Positions 53,086 to 63,218 of a DNA stretch of 64,000 nucleotides are shown here, in pieces. Position numbers and translations under genes: made by a program. The stretch's first letter is position 1, and each line of letters begins with the position of its first letter. This DNA comes from Paenibacillus lutimineralis (lineage in GTDB: Bacteria > Bacillota > Bacilli > Paenibacillales > Paenibacillaceae). The stretch spans positions 1,401,501 through 1,465,500 of the forward strand of contig NZ_CP034346.1 in NCBI RefSeq assembly GCF_003991425.1. Direction: 5' to 3'. The notes under the pieces are model-generated. The model was given only the letters and a program-made list of their open reading frames with translations, was not told the DNA's origin and searched no databases.

Positions 53086-53126
53086 TTCGAGGAAAAAGTA
53101 AGTCTAAAGATAAGGAGGTGCTTTAT

Positions 53127-53705
53127 TTGGCTGTAGTGGATCGCAGAAGACAAATCGTTGAAGCGGCAGAAAAATCATTTGCATTGTTTGGTTACAAAGC
53201 TACAACGATGGATCATGTAGCTAAAATTGCAAATGTCGCCAAGGGCACGATTTACACGTTTTTTGCGAATAAGGAGGAACTGTTTGATGAAATTCTTCGT
53301 TCCGTCATTATAGAGATGAAGAAAATTACGGAACAAGAGGTTCAGGATGACAGACCTTTCTTCGAGAATCTGTACCAGAGCATGGATAAACTTCTGGAAT
53401 TCAGGAGAGAACATGAGCTGCTTGTGAAGCTGTTCCAGGAGGTAAGAGATTTTGGAACGCCGCAAGCGCGTGAGGGCCTGGAGAAGATCGAGTTGGCCAT
53501 CCTTGATTACTTGGAGCGTCAAATCGATCGTGCGGCCAAACATGGGGAAATTCGCGAGTTTGATCCTAAAGTAATTGCATTTGTGCTTGTGAAGCTGTAC
53601 ATTGCGCTAACTTCGGATTGGAACAAAATTCACGAGCCACTAAGCAAAGAGCAGATCAGAGAATTTTCTCAAATATTTTTATCAGGCGGGTTATCCAAGA
53701 CATAG
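53127..53705 (+). CDS. yhgD: TetR-family regulator, YhgD-like
   Basis: 192 residues. The N-terminal DNA-binding domain RRQIVEAAEKSFALFGYKATTMDHVAKIANVAKGTIYTFFANKEELFDEIL is a standard TetR helix-turn-helix. The C-terminal ligand domain (about 70-190) is all helical. It starts with TTG 53127, 6 nt after the strong AGGAGGTG; a GTG at 53118 overlaps that site. It precedes a YhgE/Pip protein, as in the yhgD-yhgE pair of B. subtilis, so it probably represses both genes through the inverted repeat at 53059. Confidence 0.87.
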   Translation: MAVVDRRRQIVEAAEKSFALFGYKATTMDHVAKIANVAKGTIYTFFANKEELFDEILRSVIIEMKKITEQEVQDDRPFFENLYQSMDKLLEFRREHELLVKLFQEVRDFGTPQAREGLEKIELAILDYLERQIDRAAKHGEIREFDPKVIAFVLVKLYIALTSDWNKIHEPLSKEQIREFSQIFLSGGLSKT

Positions 53706-53786
53706 TTAGAGATAGGAAAGGACCCGTACGGTAATGAGAGAAAGAGATAAGAGATAAGATTCAGGGATATAAGGAGAGAAATTATT

Positions 53787-55973
53787 ATGAAATCAATGTC
53801 GGTATTTTTTAAGGATCTTGCATCTTCCTTTAAAAAGCCTAAAGTGATTATCCCAATTCTTGTCGTCATGTTCATTCCCGTATTATACAGCGGAATGTTT
53901 CTGAAGGCATTTTGGGACCCGTACGGGAAAATGGATGAGATTCCTGTCGCGGTTGTCAATGAGGATCGCGGTGCTGAATACGAAGGAACAGAGCTACAAG
54001 CAGGTAATGATTTGGTCGAAGAGCTGAAGAAGAACGCGGCCTTTGGTTGGGAGTTCGTCACCCGCGAGCAAGCGAATGAAGGAATGAAGAACAACGATTA
54101 TTATATGACGCTTGTAATTCCAAGCAACTTCTCGGAACAGGCTACAACTTTGATGGATGATCAACCGAAACCTGCTGAGATTATCTATGAACCGAACGAA
54201 GCTTACAACTTCCTGGCCGCGCAAATTGGCGGAACAGCAGTGAAGGAAATCAAGAGCAAAGTATCCGCGAAAGTAACGGAAGCTTATACAGATGTTCTGT
54301 TTGATCAAGTTGAGAAAATTTCTAGTGGTCTTGGCGATGCGGGCGAAGGCGCAACTGAGATCAATGACGGAGCCGTTAAGCTGGATGAAGGCGCTCAGAA
54401 GCTGAAAGAGAACCTGGCCAAAATGGTAGACGGTTCAGTGAAGCTGCAAGATGGCATCTCCCCATTGACGGAAGGTGTGGGTTCCCTGAATAAAGGGGCC
54501 GGCGATTTGAAGACAGGTGCCACCTCTCTTGCTTCTGGTTTGAATCAGTTAGCAGATGCCAATAAGCAGTTGCAGAACGGGGCTGCAGCCGCAAATGAAG
54601 GCGGCAATCAATTGAAGACAGGACTTGGCGCTTCGCTGAATGGAGCTAACGCTCTGGCTCAAGGCTTGAAGCAGTCCGAACAAGGCAGCGCATCGCTGGT
54701 AACCGGACTGGAATCTTCAGCACAAGGCAGCACAAAGGTTGCAGAGGGTGCGAAGGCAGTTGCCCAAGGTATTGAACAATTAACACAAGCTAGCCCAGAG
54801 CTGGCAGCGAATCCTGCAGTGAAGCAGCTTCTGGCAGCCAGCCAAGCAGTTGCTACCGGCAGTGAGCAAGTAGCGCAAGGTCAACAGCAATTGTTGAAAG
54901 GCAGCAAGGATTTACACGGTGCACAACAACAGCTTGTACAAGGCAGTGAACAGCTTGTTCAAGGTCAAGAGCAATTGGCCCAAGGGGCCGCGAAGTTGAC
55001 TGAAGGTCAAGGTCAACTTGTAGGCGGACTGAAGCAGTTCGGCGTGAAGCTGAATGAAGCAGCAGCCGGCGGCAGCCAGCTTGCGACAGGGGCTGGCGCA
55101 CTTAGCGAAGGAGCTAAGAAAATTGAAGGCGGTATGGGTCAATTGTCTAGCGGTGTCGCTACACTCGCTGATGGCTCGAAGCAATTGGATGAAGGTGCCG
55201 GTGAACTTAAGGACGGCACAAGCAAGCTGAGCGAAGGCTCGGGAGAATTGGCTAGCAAGCTGAACGAGGCAGCGGATGAAACTTCTTCTGTGAAGAAGAC
55301 AGATGCCCTAGTTGATATGTTCGCTCAGCCAGTAGATGTGGATGAGCAGAAGATGAATGAAGTACCGAACTATGGTACAGGATTCTCACCATACTTCCTG
55401 TCCCTCGGTCTGTTCGTCGGCGCTCTGATCTCGACGCTGGTCGTTCCACTCCGCAGCTCTTCCGTATCGGAAGCAAGCGGATGGAATCGCTTCGTAAGCC
55501 GTTCGCTCTCCTTCACAGGAATGAGCCTTTTCCAATCACTATTCGCAGTAGTATTGGTACTCTATGGCTTGAAGCTTGAGGTACAGAATGTACCGATGTT
55601 CTACCTGTTCACATTTGTTACCAGCCTGTGCTTCATGTTCATCATTCAGGCCCTTGTCACTTGGCTCGACAATCCAGGCCGCTTCCTGGCGATCCTGCTC
55701 TTGATCTTCCAATTGACAACATCTGCAGGAACATTCCCAGTAGAATTGCTTCCTTCCTGGATGAAGGCATTCAATCCGTTCATGCCAATGACATTTAGCG
55801 TCAAAGGCTATAAAGCGGTAATCTCTTCGGGAGAAATGAGTGTCGCTTGGGGTCAAATGGGTATTCTGATTGGCGTTGCTGTTGTATTCTTGGCACTCAC
55901 GCTTGTATACTTCCTGGCACATAATAATAGTGTAGCTGAAGAAGTAAGCGCAGAAGCTAGTCTGCAAGCCTAA
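53787..55973 (+). CDS. yhgE: YhgE/Pip-family membrane protein with long repeat stalk
   Basis: 728 residues. An N-terminal helix (about 18-38) and the YhgE/Pip N-domain (VPVLYSGMFLKAFWDPYGKMDEIPVAVVNEDRG) are followed by an extracellular coiled stalk (about 165-500) of 7-residue repeats, for example GAQKLKENLAKMVDG, and a C-terminal domain with five or six membrane helices. Family members include the Lactococcus phage receptor Pip and, distantly, EsaA/YueB of T7SS. Function here is unknown; a large surface protein or an exporter is likely. It lies 81 nt after the TetR gene, and ATAAGGAGAG sets the start. Confidence 0.9.
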   Translation: MKSMSVFFKDLASSFKKPKVIIPILVVMFIPVLYSGMFLKAFWDPYGKMDEIPVAVVNEDRGAEYEGTELQAGNDLVEELKKNAAFGWEFVTREQANEGMKNNDYYMTLVIPSNFSEQATTLMDDQPKPAEIIYEPNEAYNFLAAQIGGTAVKEIKSKVSAKVTEAYTDVLFDQVEKISSGLGDAGEGATEINDGAVKLDEGAQKLKENLAKMVDGSVKLQDGISPLTEGVGSLNKGAGDLKTGATSLASGLNQLADANKQLQNGAAAANEGGNQLKTGLGASLNGANALAQGLKQSEQGSASLVTGLESSAQGSTKVAEGAKAVAQGIEQLTQASPELAANPAVKQLLAASQAVATGSEQVAQGQQQLLKGSKDLHGAQQQLVQGSEQLVQGQEQLAQGAAKLTEGQGQLVGGLKQFGVKLNEAAAGGSQLATGAGALSEGAKKIEGGMGQLSSGVATLADGSKQLDEGAGELKDGTSKLSEGSGELASKLNEAADETSSVKKTDALVDMFAQPVDVDEQKMNEVPNYGTGFSPYFLSLGLFVGALISTLVVPLRSSSVSEASGWNRFVSRSLSFTGMSLFQSLFAVVLVLYGLKLEVQNVPMFYLFTFVTSLCFMFIIQALVTWLDNPGRFLAILLLIFQLTTSAGTFPVELLPSWMKAFNPFMPMTFSVKGYKAVISSGEMSVAWGQMGILIGVAVVFLALTLVYFLAHNNSVAEEVSAEASLQA

Positions 55974-55993
55974 GATCGTCTACAGAATGCATC

Positions 55994-56041
55994 AAGAAGC
56001 TCGTCCTCCGGTATTTGCGCCGGGAGCGAGCTTCTTTTTTT
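55994..56041 (+). terminator. Terminator of the YhgD/YhgE-like operon
   Basis: AAGAAGCTCG..TCC..CCGG pairs with CCGG..GA..CGAGCTTCTT, followed by a T-run. Confidence 0.85.
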
Positions 56042-56265
56042 ATATACATAATGCAAGCCAAGTTTGGTAAGTTTCACAGGTTCATCTCATTTGTGCGCAG
56101 CTTTTATGACCGCTATGCATAAGGGGAGTGTCTGGTATAGCTTCGTTTACAATATTTTTCAAATTTATAAGTGATAGTACAAAAGAAAGAGAAGATAGTG
56201 CAAAAACAGTGGAGCCGATTTCCGTTAGAATAAACCTACGGAGAAGATATAGAAAGGTTGCGCTG

Positions 56266-59200
56266 ATGATGACAAATAGACATACTGTTGCACCACCTCG
56301 GCAGGGACTTTATGATCCCGTATTTGAAAAAGATGCCTGCGGCATGGGCTTTGTCGCACATATCAAGGGAAAAGCGTCGCATTCGATCGTTGTCCAGGCG
56401 CTCACCATGCTGACGAATATGGAGCATCGCGGCGGACAGGGCAGCGAGCCGAATTCGGGAGACGGCGCTGGTATATTAGTGCAAATCCCACACCGATTCC
56501 TGGCGCGGGAGGCCTTGAAGCTGGGATTCGAGCTTCCGGTGTCTGGGGAATATGGGGTTGGGATGCTGTTCCTATCACAGATTGCTGAAGAGCGAGCTTC
56601 CCAGGAGGCTGCAATTACTCGTATCGCCGAAGAGGAAGGCCAAGGAGTTCTAGGTTTTCGCGATGTGCCGACGAATGATGAAATGCTGGGGGAATCGGCT
56701 AAGGAAGCCAAGCCTTATGTACGACAAGTGTTTATCAGCCGCAGCGCAGATCTGGAGGATGAACTGGCTTTTGAACGGAAATTGTATGTCATCCGTCGCC
56801 GAGCTGAGTTATCGATTCGTTATGCGGATGATACGGAGGAGAATTCATTCTATGTATCCAGCTTGTCATGCAGCAAACTTGTCTATAAAGGGATGCTGAC
56901 AACGGAGCAGGTGGGACAATTCTATCTTGACCTGCAGGATGAAGCAGTAGAATCAGCGATCGCATTGGTGCATTCCCGTTTCAGCACCAATACGTTCCCA
57001 AGCTGGGAACGGGCGCATCCGTATCGCTTTATGATTCACAACGGTGAGATTAATACACTGCCGGGAAATGTGAACTGGATGCATGCGCGTCAGTCGCTGT
57101 TCGTGAGCGATGTGTTCGGCAGCGATCTGGAGAAGATCAAACCGGTCATTAATCCGGATGGGTCGGATACAGCGATGTTTGACAACACCTTTGAGTTCCT
57201 CTACTTGAGCGGGCGTTCTTTACCGCATGTGGCCATGATGATGGTTCCCGAACCCTGGAATAATCATGCGGAGATGGAGCCGACACGCCGGGCTTTCTAT
57301 GATTATCATAGCTCCTTGATGGAGCCTTGGGATGGGCCTGCAGCTATGGGCTTCACAGACGGAATCCAGATCGGGGCGATTCTAGATCGCAATGGACTGA
57401 GACCTTCCCGCTATTATGTAACAAAGGATGACTTGATCATATTGTCTTCCGAGGTGGGGGTACTCGATATTCCGGCGGAAGACGTCCTCTATAAAGATCG
57501 CCTGCGTCCGGGACGGATGCTGCTTGTAGATACAAAGGAAGGAAGAATTATAGCGGACGAGGAAGTGAAGGCACGAGTCGCCCAGGAGCTGCCTTATGAT
57601 AGGTGGCTTGCTGAGCATCGGATCACCCTTCAAGAGCTGCCTGAGGCTTCTATGAAGTTGGAGCTGTCTCATGAAGAGATTACGAATAAACAGATGGCAT
57701 TTGGGTATTCCTACGAGGACCTGCATAAAGTACTGGAGCCTATGGCGCTGACAGGGAGCGAAGGCTTGGTGTCTATGGGCTATGATGCGCCGCTTGCTGT
57801 GCTGTCGGAGCGTCCGCAGCGCTTGTACAATTACTTTAAGCAAATGTTCGCACAGGTGACGAATCCACCGATGGATGCAATCCGCGAGGAGCTCGTTACC
57901 TCGGCTATGACACTGATCGGGCCAGAGCAGGATTTGCTTCACCCCGCGCCAGAGAGCTGCCGGCAGATTGTTCTTTCATCGCCATTCCTGTCCGACGAAG
58001 ACCTAGCCAAGTTACGCCATGTGAAGCGGGAGGGGTTAAAGCCAGCTGTGCTGCCGATCTTATTCGCCACGACCAAGGGGGCTGCTGGAATAGCGCAAGC
58101 GCTGGACGATCTCTGTGCAGCGGCTGATCAAGCGATTGCTCAAGGCAAGTCGATACTGATCTTGTCGGATCGTACGGTGGACGCTGAATATGCAGCAATC
58201 CCGGCCTTGCTTGCCGTATCCTGCCTGCATCATCATCTTATCTCGCAAGGAACGCGTACACAGGTCAGCATTGTGCTGGAGTCCGGTGAGCCTAGAGAGG
58301 TGCATCATTTCGCGTTATTGATAGGCTATGGCGCTAATGCCGTTAATCCGTATCTCGCGTTGGCTAGCTTGAGGGATATGATCAACGGGGGCATGCTACG
58401 CGGCGTATCTATTAGTCGGGCTGAAGTGAACTATATCAAAGCCGTGAATAAAGGCGTCATTAAAATATTGTCCAAAATGGGTATCTCTACGATTCAGTCC
58501 TATCGAGGAGCGCAAATCTTCGAGGCAGTAGGATTGAATCAACAATTCGTCGATCGTTATTTCACCCGGACGCCAACGCGGATTGAGGGGATTGGTCTAA
58601 AGGAGGTTGCTATTGAGACATTGGCTTCACATCAACAAGCCTTCTCTGTAGCGCAAGGTGGCCAGGAGAAAATCCTGGATTCGGGTGGGCAATATCAATG
58701 GCGCAACGAGGGAGAAGAGCATCTGTTCAATCCACAGACCATTCATCTGCTGCAGCAGGCTGTGCGCAGCGGGGATTATAGTCTGTATAAGAAATTTGCT
58801 GGACTCGTGCAAGGAGAGAACGAGCAGCGCTATACGCTGCGTTCCTTGCTCCACTTGTTGCCAGCCGGACCGAGGGTGCCGCTGGAGGAAGTTGAGTCCG
58901 CTGCATCGATTATGCGCAGGTTCAAGACTGGAGCGATGTCATTCGGCTCGATCAGCAAGGAGGCGCATGAGACGATCGCTATCGCGATGAATCGGATCGG
59001 AGGCAAGAGTAATTCTGGCGAAGGCGGAGAGGACCCAGCTCGCTATGTGAAGGATGCGAACGGGGACTCACGCCGCAGCGCGATTAAGCAGGTGGCTTCA
59101 GGCCGCTTCGGCGTTACTTCGCAATATCTGGTCAATGCGGATGAGATCCAGATCAAGATGGCTCAGGGAGCCAAGCCGGGGGAAGGTGGCCAACTGCCAG

Positions 59201-60906
59201 GCAACAAGGTCTATCCGTGGGTAGCCGAGGTTCGCGGCTCAACGCCAGGCGTTGGTCTCATCTCGCCGCCACCGCATCATGATATTTACTCAATCGAAGA
59301 TCTGGCTGAACTGATCTATGATCTGAAGAATGCGAACCCGCGCGCTCGCATTAATGTCAAGCTTGTCTCTGAGGTCGGCGTAGGCACGATCGCTGCTGGG
59401 GTCGCCAAGGGCCGCGCCGATGTTATTCTAGTCAGTGGTTATGACGGGGGAACTGGCGCATCACCGCAGAGCTCGATCCGTCATGCAGGCTTGCCATGGG
59501 AGCTTGGTCTGGCCGAGACGCATCAGACACTGATGCTGAATCACTTGCGCGATCGGGTCGTGCTCGAGACGGACGGTAAAATGCTGACCGGCCGTGATTT
59601 GGCCGTCGCTGCGCTGCTTGGTGCGGAGGAGTATGGCTTCTCCACAGCTCCGCTCGTCTCCGTCGGTTGTATCATGATGCGGGTCTGCCAGCTCGATACA
59701 TGTCCGGTTGGGGTCGCTACGCAGAATCCGGAGCTGCGCAAGAATTTCACCGGCGATCCGCAGCATGTCGTAAACTTCATGACCTTCATCGCCGAGGATC
59801 TGCGCGAGTGGATGGCCGAGCTGGGCTTCCACAGTCTGGATGAGATGATCGGCCGTACGGACTGTCTGGATGCGGGAAGGGTAGATCAGCATTGGAAGAG
59901 GAGCGGGCTTGATTTAAGTGCACTGCTGCACACGCCTGTGATGGAGGAGGAAGAGAGCAGACGTCGCCATTCGCGTGAGCAGAATCACGGCTTGGAAGAG
60001 ACGCTGGATGCCGTTGAGCTGCTGAAGCAAGCTGCGCCGGCGCTAGATCGCGGCGAGGCTGTAAGCATCTCACTACCGATCTGCAATGTGAATCGGGCGA
60101 CCGGCACGTTATTGGGTAGTGAGGTAACGCGTCGTTATGGCGCGGACGGCTTGCCGGACGATACGATTCTACTGAACTTCGAAGGCTCGGCCGGACAGAG
60201 TCTAGGGGCATTTGTGCCGCGTGGTATTACGATTACGGTCGAAGGCGATGCGAATGATTACGTTGGGAAGGGACTCTCGGGCGGAAAGATTATCGTCAGA
60301 CCATCCCGATTCGCGACCTTTGCCGCAGAAGAGAATGTCATTATCGGCAACACCTCCTTCTATGGTGCAACGAGCGGAGAAGCGTATATCCGTGGTATCG
60401 CTGGAGAACGGTTTGCAGTACGTAATTCCGGTGCGAATGTTGTTGTTGAAGGTGTCGGCGATCATGGCTGTGAATATATGACAGGAGGCCGAGTCGTTGT
60501 TCTTGGCGATACAGGTCGTAACTTTGCAGCCGGCATGTCTGGAGGCATCGCTTATGTGCTAGATTTACATGGCAAGTTCAAGAAGCGGTGCAACCAAGAG
60601 ATGGTGCTGCTGGAACAGGTAGAGTCCGAGGTAGAAGCCGAGCATCTGCGAACCTGGATCCGTCGTCATGTGCTATACACGGATAGCACTGTAGGACGGC
60701 GCATACTGGATTGCTGGCACGAGATGCTTCCAAGATTCGTCCGTGTCATTCCACAGGATTATAAACGGATGCTGGAACAGATCCGCAAGGTCGAGGAGAA
60801 GGGCTTGCAGGGCGAAGCAGCACGGTTAGCTGCTTTCGAAGCGAATTCGCGGGAATTAGACCAGACTGGTATTAGAGCTGCTAGCGGGCTGCCAAATCCT
60901 AGGTAA
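56266..60906 (+). CDS. gltB: Glutamate synthase (NADPH), large subunit
   Basis: 1546 residues. After a short propeptide, the class-II amidotransferase begins at Cys25 ([11 protein letters not shown]), which is freed as the N-terminal nucleophile. Then come the central domain, the FMN-binding synthase domain (about 800-1200, [11 protein letters not shown]..., with 3Fe-4S Cys1135, Cys1141 and Cys1146 in [16 protein letters not shown]) and the GxGxG beta-helix (about 1290-1480). It converts glutamine and 2-oxoglutarate to two glutamates. ATG 56266 has GAAAGG 8 nt upstream; the longer frame from 56128 has none and would add an unrelated extension. The small-subunit gene (gltD) is not adjacent, which is unusual. 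Confidence 0.95.
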   Translation: MMTNRHTVAPPRQGLYDPVFEKDACGMGFVAHIKGKASHSIVVQALTMLTNMEHRGGQGSEPNSGDGAGILVQIPHRFLAREALKLGFELPVSGEYGVGMLFLSQIAEERASQEAAITRIAEEEGQGVLGFRDVPTNDEMLGESAKEAKPYVRQVFISRSADLEDELAFERKLYVIRRRAELSIRYADDTEENSFYVSSLSCSKLVYKGMLTTEQVGQFYLDLQDEAVESAIALVHSRFSTNTFPSWERAHPYRFMIHNGEINTLPGNVNWMHARQSLFVSDVFGSDLEKIKPVINPDGSDTAMFDNTFEFLYLSGRSLPHVAMMMVPEPWNNHAEMEPTRRAFYDYHSSLMEPWDGPAAMGFTDGIQIGAILDRNGLRPSRYYVTKDDLIILSSEVGVLDIPAEDVLYKDRLRPGRMLLVDTKEGRIIADEEVKARVAQELPYDRWLAEHRITLQELPEASMKLELSHEEITNKQMAFGYSYEDLHKVLEPMALTGSEGLVSMGYDAPLAVLSERPQRLYNYFKQMFAQVTNPPMDAIREELVTSAMTLIGPEQDLLHPAPESCRQIVLSSPFLSDEDLAKLRHVKREGLKPAVLPILFATTKGAAGIAQALDDLCAAADQAIAQGKSILILSDRTVDAEYAAIPALLAVSCLHHHLISQGTRTQVSIVLESGEPREVHHFALLIGYGANAVNPYLALASLRDMINGGMLRGVSISRAEVNYIKAVNKGVIKILSKMGISTIQSYRGAQIFEAVGLNQQFVDRYFTRTPTRIEGIGLKEVAIETLASHQQAFSVAQGGQEKILDSGGQYQWRNEGEEHLFNPQTIHLLQQAVRSGDYSLYKKFAGLVQGENEQRYTLRSLLHLLPAGPRVPLEEVESAASIMRRFKTGAMSFGSISKEAHETIAIAMNRIGGKSNSGEGGEDPARYVKDANGDSRRSAIKQVASGRFGVTSQYLVNADEIQIKMAQGAKPGEGGQLPGNKVYPWVAEVRGSTPGVGLISPPPHHDIYSIEDLAELIYDLKNANPRARINVKLVSEVGVGTIAAGVAKGRADVILVSGYDGGTGASPQSSIRHAGLPWELGLAETHQTLMLNHLRDRVVLETDGKMLTGRDLAVAALLGAEEYGFSTAPLVSVGCIMMRVCQLDTCPVGVATQNPELRKNFTGDPQHVVNFMTFIAEDLREWMAELGFHSLDEMIGRTDCLDAGRVDQHWKRSGLDLSALLHTPVMEEEESRRRHSREQNHGLEETLDAVELLKQAAPALDRGEAVSISLPICNVNRATGTLLGSEVTRRYGADGLPDDTILLNFEGSAGQSLGAFVPRGITITVEGDANDYVGKGLSGGKIIVRPSRFATFAAEENVIIGNTSFYGATSGEAYIRGIAGERFAVRNSGANVVVEGVGDHGCEYMTGGRVVVLGDTGRNFAAGMSGGIAYVLDLHGKFKKRCNQEMVLLEQVESEVEAEHLRTWIRRHVLYTDSTVGRRILDCWHEMLPRFVRVIPQDYKRMLEQIRKVEEKGLQGEAARLAAFEANSRELDQTGIRAASGLPNPR

Positions 60907-60960
60907 GGCTAGGTAAAGCTAGGTAAAGCCAGGTAAAGCCAGGTAAAGCCAGGTAAGGTG
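60901..60960 (+). repeat. Six tandem 10-bp repeats at the gltB stop
   Basis: Six consecutive copies of AGGTAAAGCC or close variants (three identical, others differing by one to three bases) begin in the last sense codon of gltB; the gltB stop TAA lies in copy 1. A short tandem repeat of this regularity is likely to vary in copy number between strains. Confidence 0.9.
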
Positions 60961-61050
60961 TAAATAACTATGGCATTCGTACAGGTTCATGTATGCTAAA
61001 GCAATTCGGTGATCACGCAAGCCCCCCATTCTAGTCCAAAGCTAAAATAC

Positions 61051-61232
61051 CTGCAGAAATGCAGTTTTTTAACAGGTTTAACAAGCTTGGAATGGGAATA
61101 CCTGCAAAAATGCAGTTTTTTATTAAGTATTGACCAGATTCCCACAATGAAGAGTGAGAATTCCTGCATATTTGCAGGAATTCCTCAAAAATAGCTGATT
61201 TTAGGTTTAAAACCTGCACTTTTGCATTTTTT
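61051..61232. repeat. Array of CTGCA-type palindromes (array 2)
   Basis: Four units: 61051-61064 (CTGCAGAAATGCAG), 61101-61114 (CTGCAAAAATGCAG), 61158-61183 (11-bp arms GAATTCCTGCA around TATT) and 61213-61226 (CCTGCACTTTTGCA). Three are followed by T-rich tracts. Same family as 20881-21075. It lies in the 600-nt gap between gltB and the ABC transporter. Confidence 0.7.
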
Positions 61233-61249
61233 ATTCCGAGGCTGTCCAT

Positions 61250-61345
61250 GCCAAGAACCGTATCCAGTTAGCAGACAACTAGAGCAGAAGTTCTTGATAT
61301 CTATGGAGTATCCTAGCCAAAAACTGCATCCAGTTAGCAGACAAC
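61250..61345 (+). repeat. Two 30-bp direct repeats
   Basis: 61250-61279 and 61316-61345 match at 27 of 30 bases (ATCCAGTTAGCAGACAAC is identical in both). The spacing is 66 bp. Non-coding; perhaps a local duplication. Confidence 0.75.
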
Positions 61346-61393
61346 CCAGACAACCTGAGCACCAAAATTGAATAAGCCGGGGAAGCAACAAGA

Positions 61394-61434
61394 GCAAAAG
61401 AACCTGAATGGTGTAACAAGTTCAGGTCTTTTGC
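61394..61434. terminator. Hairpin upstream of the ABC exporter
   Basis: GCAAAAGA-CCTGAA pairs with TTCAGG-TCTTTTGC, with one bulge, around TGGTGTAACAAG. No long T-run follows. It could end transcripts from upstream or form part of the exporter leader. Confidence 0.5.
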
Positions 61435-61534
61435 CGTTTATTTTAATGAAAATGGCATTCTGTGGTAAAATGAGGGAAATCTTTAACTTCGCTAAGGTGG
61501 ATATTGCTCAGTGGAGTGTTGGGAGGTTAGAGCT

Positions 61535-62449
61535 TTGTTGGATTTAGAGCCTGTTGTTCGGCTGAAGCAAGTCAGCAAAAGAATTGGTGGTAAGACGATT
61601 ATCGATAAATTAACACTTGATATTCCTCCGGGCCAGGTGTACGGATTTCTCGGACCGAACGGCGCGGGCAAGACGACGACAATTCGGATGATGGTTGGAT
61701 TGATGTCAATCTCTGAAGGAGATATTGAAATCCAGGGCGCCAGTGTATCAGAACAATTCGAGCTAGCGATCTCTCATGTGGGAGCCATTGTAGAGAATCC
61801 GGAAATGTATAAGTTTCTGAGCGGTTATCACAACCTGCTGCATTATGCGCGGATGTCACCTGGTGTGACGAAACAGCGAATTGCTGAGGTTGTTGAGCTG
61901 GTGGGATTGGAGCAGCGGATTCATGACAAGGTGAAGACCTATTCGCTCGGGATGCGCCAGCGTCTCGGTGTTGCTCAGGCGATATTACACCGGCCCAGGC
62001 TGCTTGTCCTGGACGAGCCAACGAACGGGCTTGATCCGCAAGGAATTCGCGAACTGCGTAGTTATTTGCGCCAGTTGGCCGAGAAGGAAGGGACGACCGT
62101 ATTCGTCTCAAGTCACTTGCTATCCGAGATGGAGCTGATGTGTGATACCGTTGCTGTTATTCAGCAGGGGCGGTTGATCGATGTGAGGCAGCTGCATGAT
62201 CAGGACAAGCTGGAGAATGAACGGAAGCAGACGGTGTTCGAGGTTAGCGATCCGCAGCGGGCCTGGGAATTGATCGGCCAGGGCCAGGTCGTGGATGGTG
62301 GTCTGCTGCTTGAGTTGGACCGGAATGCGGCGGCTGTCATTAATGAGCAATTAGTACGTGGGGGAATCTCGGTATACCGAATCCGCGTCGTGACGAGAAC
62401 GCTGGAAGACCAATTTATCGAGCTGACAGGGGGTGTGGGCATTGAATAA
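61535..62449 (+). CDS. ABC-2 type exporter ATP-binding protein (BcrA-like)
   Basis: 304 residues. Walker A GPNGAGKTTT, Q-loop VGAIVENPEMY, signature YSLGMRQRLGVAQAI, Walker B LLVLDEPTNGLD and the His switch VSSHLLSEM are complete. A C-terminal regulatory tail of about 80 residues is typical of BcrA-like drug or lantibiotic exporters. It starts at TTG 61535, 7-8 nt after GGGAGG; the GTG at 61511 is less likely. The permease gene starts within its last codons, so translation is coupled. No kinase/regulator pair of the Bce type lies nearby. Confidence 0.88.
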   Translation: MLDLEPVVRLKQVSKRIGGKTIIDKLTLDIPPGQVYGFLGPNGAGKTTTIRMMVGLMSISEGDIEIQGASVSEQFELAISHVGAIVENPEMYKFLSGYHNLLHYARMSPGVTKQRIAEVVELVGLEQRIHDKVKTYSLGMRQRLGVAQAILHRPRLLVLDEPTNGLDPQGIRELRSYLRQLAEKEGTTVFVSSHLLSEMELMCDTVAVIQQGRLIDVRQLHDQDKLENERKQTVFEVSDPQRAWELIGQGQVVDGGLLLELDRNAAAVINEQLVRGGISVYRIRVVTRTLEDQFIELTGGVGIE

Positions 62450-63218
62450 TTTCATAAACTTGGTTCAGAATGAGAATATGAAAATATATCGGCGCATCCG
62501 TACCTGGATTATGTTCGGGATTATTGTGCTAATGGTGCTGTTCTTTGCGATTCTGTTCCGTCTGGGCGGAGGCGGTTCAACGATAAGCGCTTGGGATGCA
62601 ACGGGCCAACTTTCTTTTCTATATTATCTAGTAACGATCTTCGCCTCTGTCGTTGCAGCTGATATTGTAGCTGGAGAATTTACCTGGGGAACGATCAAGC
62701 TTCTATTAATTCGTCCATGGACCCGAACTAAGGTCCTCGCTTCGAAGCTGTTGGCATTGATCTTGTTCACCCTGCTCATTACAGTTCTGTTCTTCTTGAG
62801 TTCGATGCTGATCTCTTATGCGATGTATCCGGTTAAGACATCGATGATGTTCTCGGATAACGCCAGTCCGTTCGCGTACTTACTTGAGGATATGCTGTAT
62901 AGATATATAGATCTACTGGTTATTACCTTATTCTCGTTCATGATATCTACGGTATTTCGCTCCAGCGGAATCGCCATTGGCTTGTCTATGTTCATTCTGT
63001 TCACCGGAGGCATCTTCACGATGCTCTTCAATCCCGTCCGCTATCCATGGGCAAAATATACACTGTTCGTTAACATGGATCTAAGCCAGTATCGAGGTGG
63101 ACAAGAAGGGGTAGCCGGAATGACGCTTGGTTTCTCGATTACCGTGCTGATCTGCTACGTCCTGTTATTTCTGATGATATCCTGGTTGGTGTTCAACAAG
63201 CGGGATGTAGCCGCCTAA
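62442..63218 (+). CDS. ABC-2 type exporter permease (BcrB-like)
   Basis: 258 residues with six membrane helices, the first at about 24-46, and the typical region VVAADIVAGEFTWGTIKLLLIRPWTRTKVLASKLLALILF (about 75-115) with a conserved Glu-Arg pair. The start TTG 62442 lies 6 nt after AGGGGGTG and overlaps the ATPase stop by 8 nt; GTG 62433 is an alternative. It exports peptides or hydrophobic drugs with the ATPase encoded just upstream. It is followed by two terminators. Confidence 0.86.
   Translation: MNNFINLVQNENMKIYRRIRTWIMFGIIVLMVLFFAILFRLGGGGSTISAWDATGQLSFLYYLVTIFASVVAADIVAGEFTWGTIKLLLIRPWTRTKVLASKLLALILFTLLITVLFFLSSMLISYAMYPVKTSMMFSDNASPFAYLLEDMLYRYIDLLVITLFSFMISTVFRSSGIAIGLSMFILFTGGIFTMLFNPVRYPWAKYTLFVNMDLSQYRGGQEGVAGMTLGFSITVLICYVLLFLMISWLVFNKRDVAA

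Noticed and set aside
56128..56265. N-terminal extension of gltB by 46 codons
   Set aside because: No ribosome binding site at 56128 and the extension does not resemble glutamate synthase; the start at 56266 fits the short propeptide before Cys25.
60901..61345. CRISPR array
   Set aside because: The decamers have no spacers and the palindromes have variable arms and irregular spacing; no cas gene is present.
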